A DNA stretch of 8,062 bases from Candidatus Moraniibacteriota bacterium (GTDB taxonomy: Bacteria > Patescibacteriota > Minisyncoccia > Moranbacterales > GCA-2747515). The translations under genes were made by a program, and so were the position numbers. The notes below the pieces were generated by a model, which was not told the origin of the DNA, searched no databases, and saw only the letters and a program-made list of their open reading frames with translations. This document shows, piece after piece, positions 5,314-8,062 of the stretch (positions are counted from its first letter, which is position 1; each line of letters opens with the position of its first letter). Where the stretch lies: NCBI GenBank assembly GCA_027069365.1, contig JALXES010000020.1:1-8062 (forward strand). The letters run 5' to 3'.

Positions 5314-6645
5314 ATGCAAAAGGTAGCAATTTTTGGTACGGGCTATGTCGGGCTCGTTTCGGGTGCCTGTCTGGCGCGTGTCGGTAATCAGGTGACATGC
5401 GTTGATGTTGATGAGCAGAAGATTGCGCAGCTCAAAGAAGGGACGTGTCCTATCTATGAGCCGGGCCTGGAAGAGCTCCTCAAAGAGGGTATTGCCAGCG
5501 GGCGTTTGGCATTTACGCTTGACCAAAAGGAGGCAGTTGAGAACAACGATATCATCATGAGTGCTGTGGGTACGCCACCAGATGAGGATGGCAGCGCGGA
5601 TTTGCAGTATGTGCTGGAAGTGGCACGTGCTGTGGCGCAGCATGCCAATGGCTACAAAGTCGTTGTCACCAAGTCTACCGTGCCGCCATTGACAGGCAAG
5701 AAGGTCGAGGCGGAGATAAACAAGACATTTGACAAGCGCGGAGAGCGGCATGACTTTGCGGTGCTTTCCAATCCGGAGTTTCTCAAAGAGGGAAATGCCG
5801 TGCAGGACTTCCTCAAGCCGGACCGTATCGTTATCGGTGTTGATGATGAACGTGCACGTGAGATGATGCAAAAGCTCTATGAGCCGTTTATGCGCAGCGG
5901 GTATCGTGTTATCTTTATGGATCGTGTGAGCGCGGAGATGACGAAGTATGCAGCAAATGCGATGCTTGCGACACGCATATCGTTTATGAACGAAATGGCG
6001 CGGCTGGCAGAACGTGTCGGTGCAGATATTGAGGAGATTCGCCGTGGCATCAGCACAGATAGTCGCATCGGCAAGGCTTTCCTCTATGCCGGCCCCGGTT
6101 ATGGTGGATCGTGCTTTCCCAAGGACGTCAAAGCACTGGCACATTTTGCTAAAGAGCACGATGAGACATCCCTCATTCTGGATGCGGTAGAGGATGTTAA
6201 CGCGGCGCAGCGTGCCTACATCACGCAGAAAGTTGTGGCACAGTGCGGCGGTGATGTTGCCGGCAAGAAGATTGCCGTGTGGGGGTTGGCGTTCAAGGCC
6301 AATACGGATGACGTGCGTGAGTCACCGGCAATTGCCATTCTTGGTGCGCTGCTGGATGCCGGCGCGGATGTTGTAGCCTATGACCCGGAAGCGCGTGACA
6401 CGTTTGCTGCACACACGCCGATTGGTCAGCATGAGTGTCTGCACTACAGTGATGAGCAGTACGCGCCTCTGGAAGGCGCTAACGCACTGTTGATATTGAC
6501 AGAGTGGCCACAGTTTCGCGCGCCGGACTTTGCACGCATGAGAGAATTGCTCGCAAAACCACGTATTGTAGATGCGCGTAATCTCTATGTGCCACAGGAG
6601 ATGGAAGCATTGGGCTTCCACTATGCAAGTGTCGGTCGCAAATAG
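5314..6645 (+). CDS. ugd: UDP-glucose 6-dehydrogenase
   Basis: Oxidises UDP-glucose to UDP-glucuronate with two NAD+ molecules, feeding surface polysaccharide or glycolipid synthesis. The 443 residues are full length. The N-terminal Rossmann NAD site is GTGYVG at 8-13 with the acidic D31 after the second strand. VGTPP is at 85-89, TKSTVPP at 119-125 and NPEFLKEG at 153-160. The catalytic lysine region is K211 in KYAANAML. The nucleophilic cysteine is C267 in GYGGSCFPKD (262-271). The C-terminal UDP-binding domain shows GLAFKANTDDVRESPA at 324-339. All key residues are present. The ATG at 5314 is chosen because it begins directly at the first beta strand; in-frame ATGs at 5260 and 5281 would add an unsupported leader. 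Other NDP-sugar dehydrogenases are possible but the motifs fit UGDH best. Confidence 0.95.
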   Translation: MQKVAIFGTGYVGLVSGACLARVGNQVTCVDVDEQKIAQLKEGTCPIYEPGLEELLKEGIASGRLAFTLDQKEAVENNDIIMSAVGTPPDEDGSADLQYVLEVARAVAQHANGYKVVVTKSTVPPLTGKKVEAEINKTFDKRGERHDFAVLSNPEFLKEGNAVQDFLKPDRIVIGVDDERAREMMQKLYEPFMRSGYRVIFMDRVSAEMTKYAANAMLATRISFMNEMARLAERVGADIEEIRRGISTDSRIGKAFLYAGPGYGGSCFPKDVKALAHFAKEHDETSLILDAVEDVNAAQRAYITQKVVAQCGGDVAGKKIAVWGLAFKANTDDVRESPAIAILGALLDAGADVVAYDPEARDTFAAHTPIGQHECLHYSDEQYAPLEGANALLILTEWPQFRAPDFARMRELLAKPRIVDARNLYVPQEMEALGFHYASVGRK

Positions 6646-6660
6646 TAATCACACAAACCT

Positions 6661-7824
6661 ATGCGCATTCTTTTTCTGAATTACGAGTATCCACCACTGG
6701 GCGGTGGGGCTGCAAATGCCACGAAGTACCTCCTGCACGCGTACAAGGACAAGAAAAATATCTCTGTTGACCTCGTGACAACAGCGGCAGACAACAAGGA
6801 GCGCACGGAGGATCTCGGCGGTGGTGTGCGCGTACACTACGTGGCTATCAATAAGGACCATGCCACGCTCACACATCAGTCGCCGCGTGATTTGCTTGTG
6901 TATACGTGGAAGGGCTATCAGAAAGCACACGCACTCATGCGTCAGCAGAAGTACGACATCATCCATGCGTTTTTTGGCGTGCCGTGCGGGTGGATGGCAC
7001 AGCGCCTCGCACGTCCTGCGCGTACGCCCTATATCGTCTCACTGCGCGGTGCCGATGTGCCGGGTTTCAGTGATCGTTTTGACCGTATTTACCCTGTGCT
7101 CAAGCCGGTGATCAGGTCAGTGTGGCGTTCTGCGGCGGCAGTGGTTGCTAACAGCGAGAGACTCCGTGCTCTTGCGCAGCAGACAGTGCCGGATCAAGAT
7201 ATCGCAATCATCTACAATGGTGTAGACACGCAGCGCTTCACGCCGTCAGATGAGGCACAGAAAGACGATACGTTCGTTATTCTGGTTGCGGCGCGTCTCA
7301 TGCGCAGGAAGGGCATTCGCTTTGCTATTGCGGCATTTGAGCAGCTACGCAATCAACGTCCGCATACAAAAGCAAAGATGATCATTGCCGGCGGCGATGG
7401 TGATGCTGCCGCAGAACTGCGTGCACAAGTGGCGGCGGCAAACCTGACGAATGACGTGCTCTTTACGGGACACCTTGACCAGGATGCGCTCATTACGGCA
7501 TATCACAAAGCTGACGCCTTTGTGCTGCCATCACTTAATGAAGGTATGAGCAACAACATGCTGGAGGCGCTTGCCTGTGGTTTGCCAATTATCATGACGC
7601 GCACCGGTGGCTCAGAAGTCCTGACCGATGGGGAACAAGGTTTCCTCGTGGAGCGAGAGAATGCAGATGCAATTCGTGTGGCACTGGAGCGCATGATTGA
7701 TGATCCGGCGATGACGGCAGCAATGCGTACAAAGAGCCGCGCGCTTGCAGAGAAAATGAGCTGGCAGTCCGTGGCCGATCACTACGAACAGCTCTACTAT
7801 GACATCTACAATGCCGATGCCTAA
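6661..7824 (+). CDS. GT4 family glycosyltransferase (GT-B fold)
   Basis: A 387-residue glycosyltransferase with a two-domain GT-B fold, probably extending a surface glycan or glycolipid from a nucleotide-sugar donor in the cytoplasm. The N-terminal domain has NYEYPPLGGGAANAT (7-21), the acceptor-side glycine loop. Domain 2 starts after YNGVDTQRF (185-193). AARLMRRKGI (210-219) supplies the donor-phosphate contacts. The GT4 EX7E motif is E294 to E302 within EGMSNNMLEALACGLPI. There is no signal peptide or obvious membrane segment. It starts 15 bases after the UDP-glucose dehydrogenase stop, and the next gene overlaps its end by 14 bases, so it is clearly part of an operon. The neighbouring dehydrogenase makes UDP-glucuronate a possible donor, but donor and acceptor cannot be assigned. 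Confidence 0.93.
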   Translation: MRILFLNYEYPPLGGGAANATKYLLHAYKDKKNISVDLVTTAADNKERTEDLGGGVRVHYVAINKDHATLTHQSPRDLLVYTWKGYQKAHALMRQQKYDIIHAFFGVPCGWMAQRLARPARTPYIVSLRGADVPGFSDRFDRIYPVLKPVIRSVWRSAAAVVANSERLRALAQQTVPDQDIAIIYNGVDTQRFTPSDEAQKDDTFVILVAARLMRRKGIRFAIAAFEQLRNQRPHTKAKMIIAGGDGDAAAELRAQVAAANLTNDVLFTGHLDQDALITAYHKADAFVLPSLNEGMSNNMLEALACGLPIIMTRTGGSEVLTDGEQGFLVERENADAIRVALERMIDDPAMTAAMRTKSRALAEKMSWQSVADHYEQLYYDIYNADA

Positions 7825-8062
7825 AAATATCAACGTCGTGCGTGCTCACTTCTTCCAAGCTCTCAAACTCATCCTTGCAGGAGTTCTGGTGTGGCTTTTG
7901 GTGCGCACGCTGGCGTGGAGCGAAGTTCTCGCCCTCCTGCGCAACGCACAGTACGGGTGGCTGCTACCTTACGCGACAGTTGTGATGGTGGGGAATGCAC
8001 TATCTGTTTTGCGCTGGCAGTCAATGATTATTGGTACGCACGTTCCGCGCCTCTGGACGCTA
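7811..8062 (+). CDS. UPF0104/LPG-synthase-TM family membrane protein, N-terminal part (3' truncated)
   Basis: An open frame in a different phase from the preceding gene, running off the right edge with 84 residues visible. It begins MPMPKNINVV, and hydrophobic segments lie at about 17-34 and 50-67, with RWQSMIIG (68-75) just after the second. This layout, including the arginine-tryptophan after the second helix, resembles the N-terminus of the UPF0104 (lysylphosphatidylglycerol synthase transmembrane, AglD/MprF-like) family. Those proteins are often found among glycosyltransferases and proposed to move or flip lipid-linked molecules. The ATG at 7811 overlaps the previous stop by 14 bases; the ATG at 7817 is an alternative. 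The family call rests on a short stretch and is moderate. Confidence 0.7.
   Translation, partial: MPMPKNINVVRAHFFQALKLILAGVLVWLLVRTLAWSEVLALLRNAQYGWLLPYATVVMVGNALSVLRWQSMIIGTHVPRLWTL

Noticed and set aside
5218..6159. Long open frame on the - strand opposite UDP-glucose dehydrogenase
   Set aside because: It is a codon shadow of a clear full-length enzyme; its protein is Cys/His-rich with no recognisable domain.
1..8062. UGA recoding as in some CPR lineages
   Set aside because: No in-frame UGA occurs in any gene, prfB ends in UGA, and an intact RF2 with SPF and GGQ is present.
1..8062. CRISPR array, insertion sequence, toxin-antitoxin or phage defence genes
   Set aside because: I found no regularly spaced repeats, transposase motifs or matching protein families on either strand.

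Overview
This is a dense, moderately GC-rich bacterial segment. Every protein-coding gene I can support, and both tRNA genes, lie on the + strand. It combines housekeeping genes (the glyA end, tRNA-Thr, prfB, ftsE, ftsX, tRNA-Gln) with the start of a surface-glycan gene cluster. The gene set and the prfB-ftsE-ftsX order occur in several bacterial phyla. The tRNAs lack encoded CCA, the gene starts mostly lack Shine-Dalgarno sequences, and a short 'coiled coil plus one hydrophobic segment' protein follows ftsX. Together these make a Patescibacteria/CPR (Parcubacteria-like) origin my best guess. This is an inference; no marker in the window proves it.

Layout: (1) 3-407, the C-terminal third of serine hydroxymethyltransferase. 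(2) 415-546, a good sigma70-type promoter, a small leader hairpin and tRNA-Thr(CGT). (3) 547-825, a 279-base non-coding stretch with a striking nested hairpin of about 94 bases (613-706) and a probable prfB promoter. (4) 826-3920, prfB, ftsE, ftsX and a 94-residue membrane protein, closely spaced, with an extended -10 promoter inside the end of prfB. (5) 3941-4109, a promoter, tRNA-Gln(CTG) and an intrinsic terminator. (6) 4117-4238, a degenerate copy of the tRNA-Gln 3' end, its flank and its terminator, with a GC-rich insertion in the T-loop position. (7) 4252-8062, a glycan cluster: a GT2 (DPM1/GtrB-like) glycosyltransferase, UDP-glucose 6-dehydrogenase, a GT4 glycosyltransferase, and the beginning of a UPF0104/LPG-synthase-TM membrane protein that runs off the window.

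How they fit together: FtsE and FtsX form the ABC-type division complex that controls peptidoglycan hydrolysis, and the small membrane protein may be co-translated with them. In the last third, UDP-glucose dehydrogenase would supply UDP-glucuronate. The GT2 enzyme probably loads a sugar on a lipid carrier, the GT4 enzyme extends a glycan, and the last protein could move or modify a lipid-linked product.

The best candidates for something undescribed are the tRNA-tail-derived element at 4117-4238, the nested hairpin at 613-706, and an 18-base promoter block that appears almost identically before ftsE and before the glycan cluster. I did not find a new multi-gene system.
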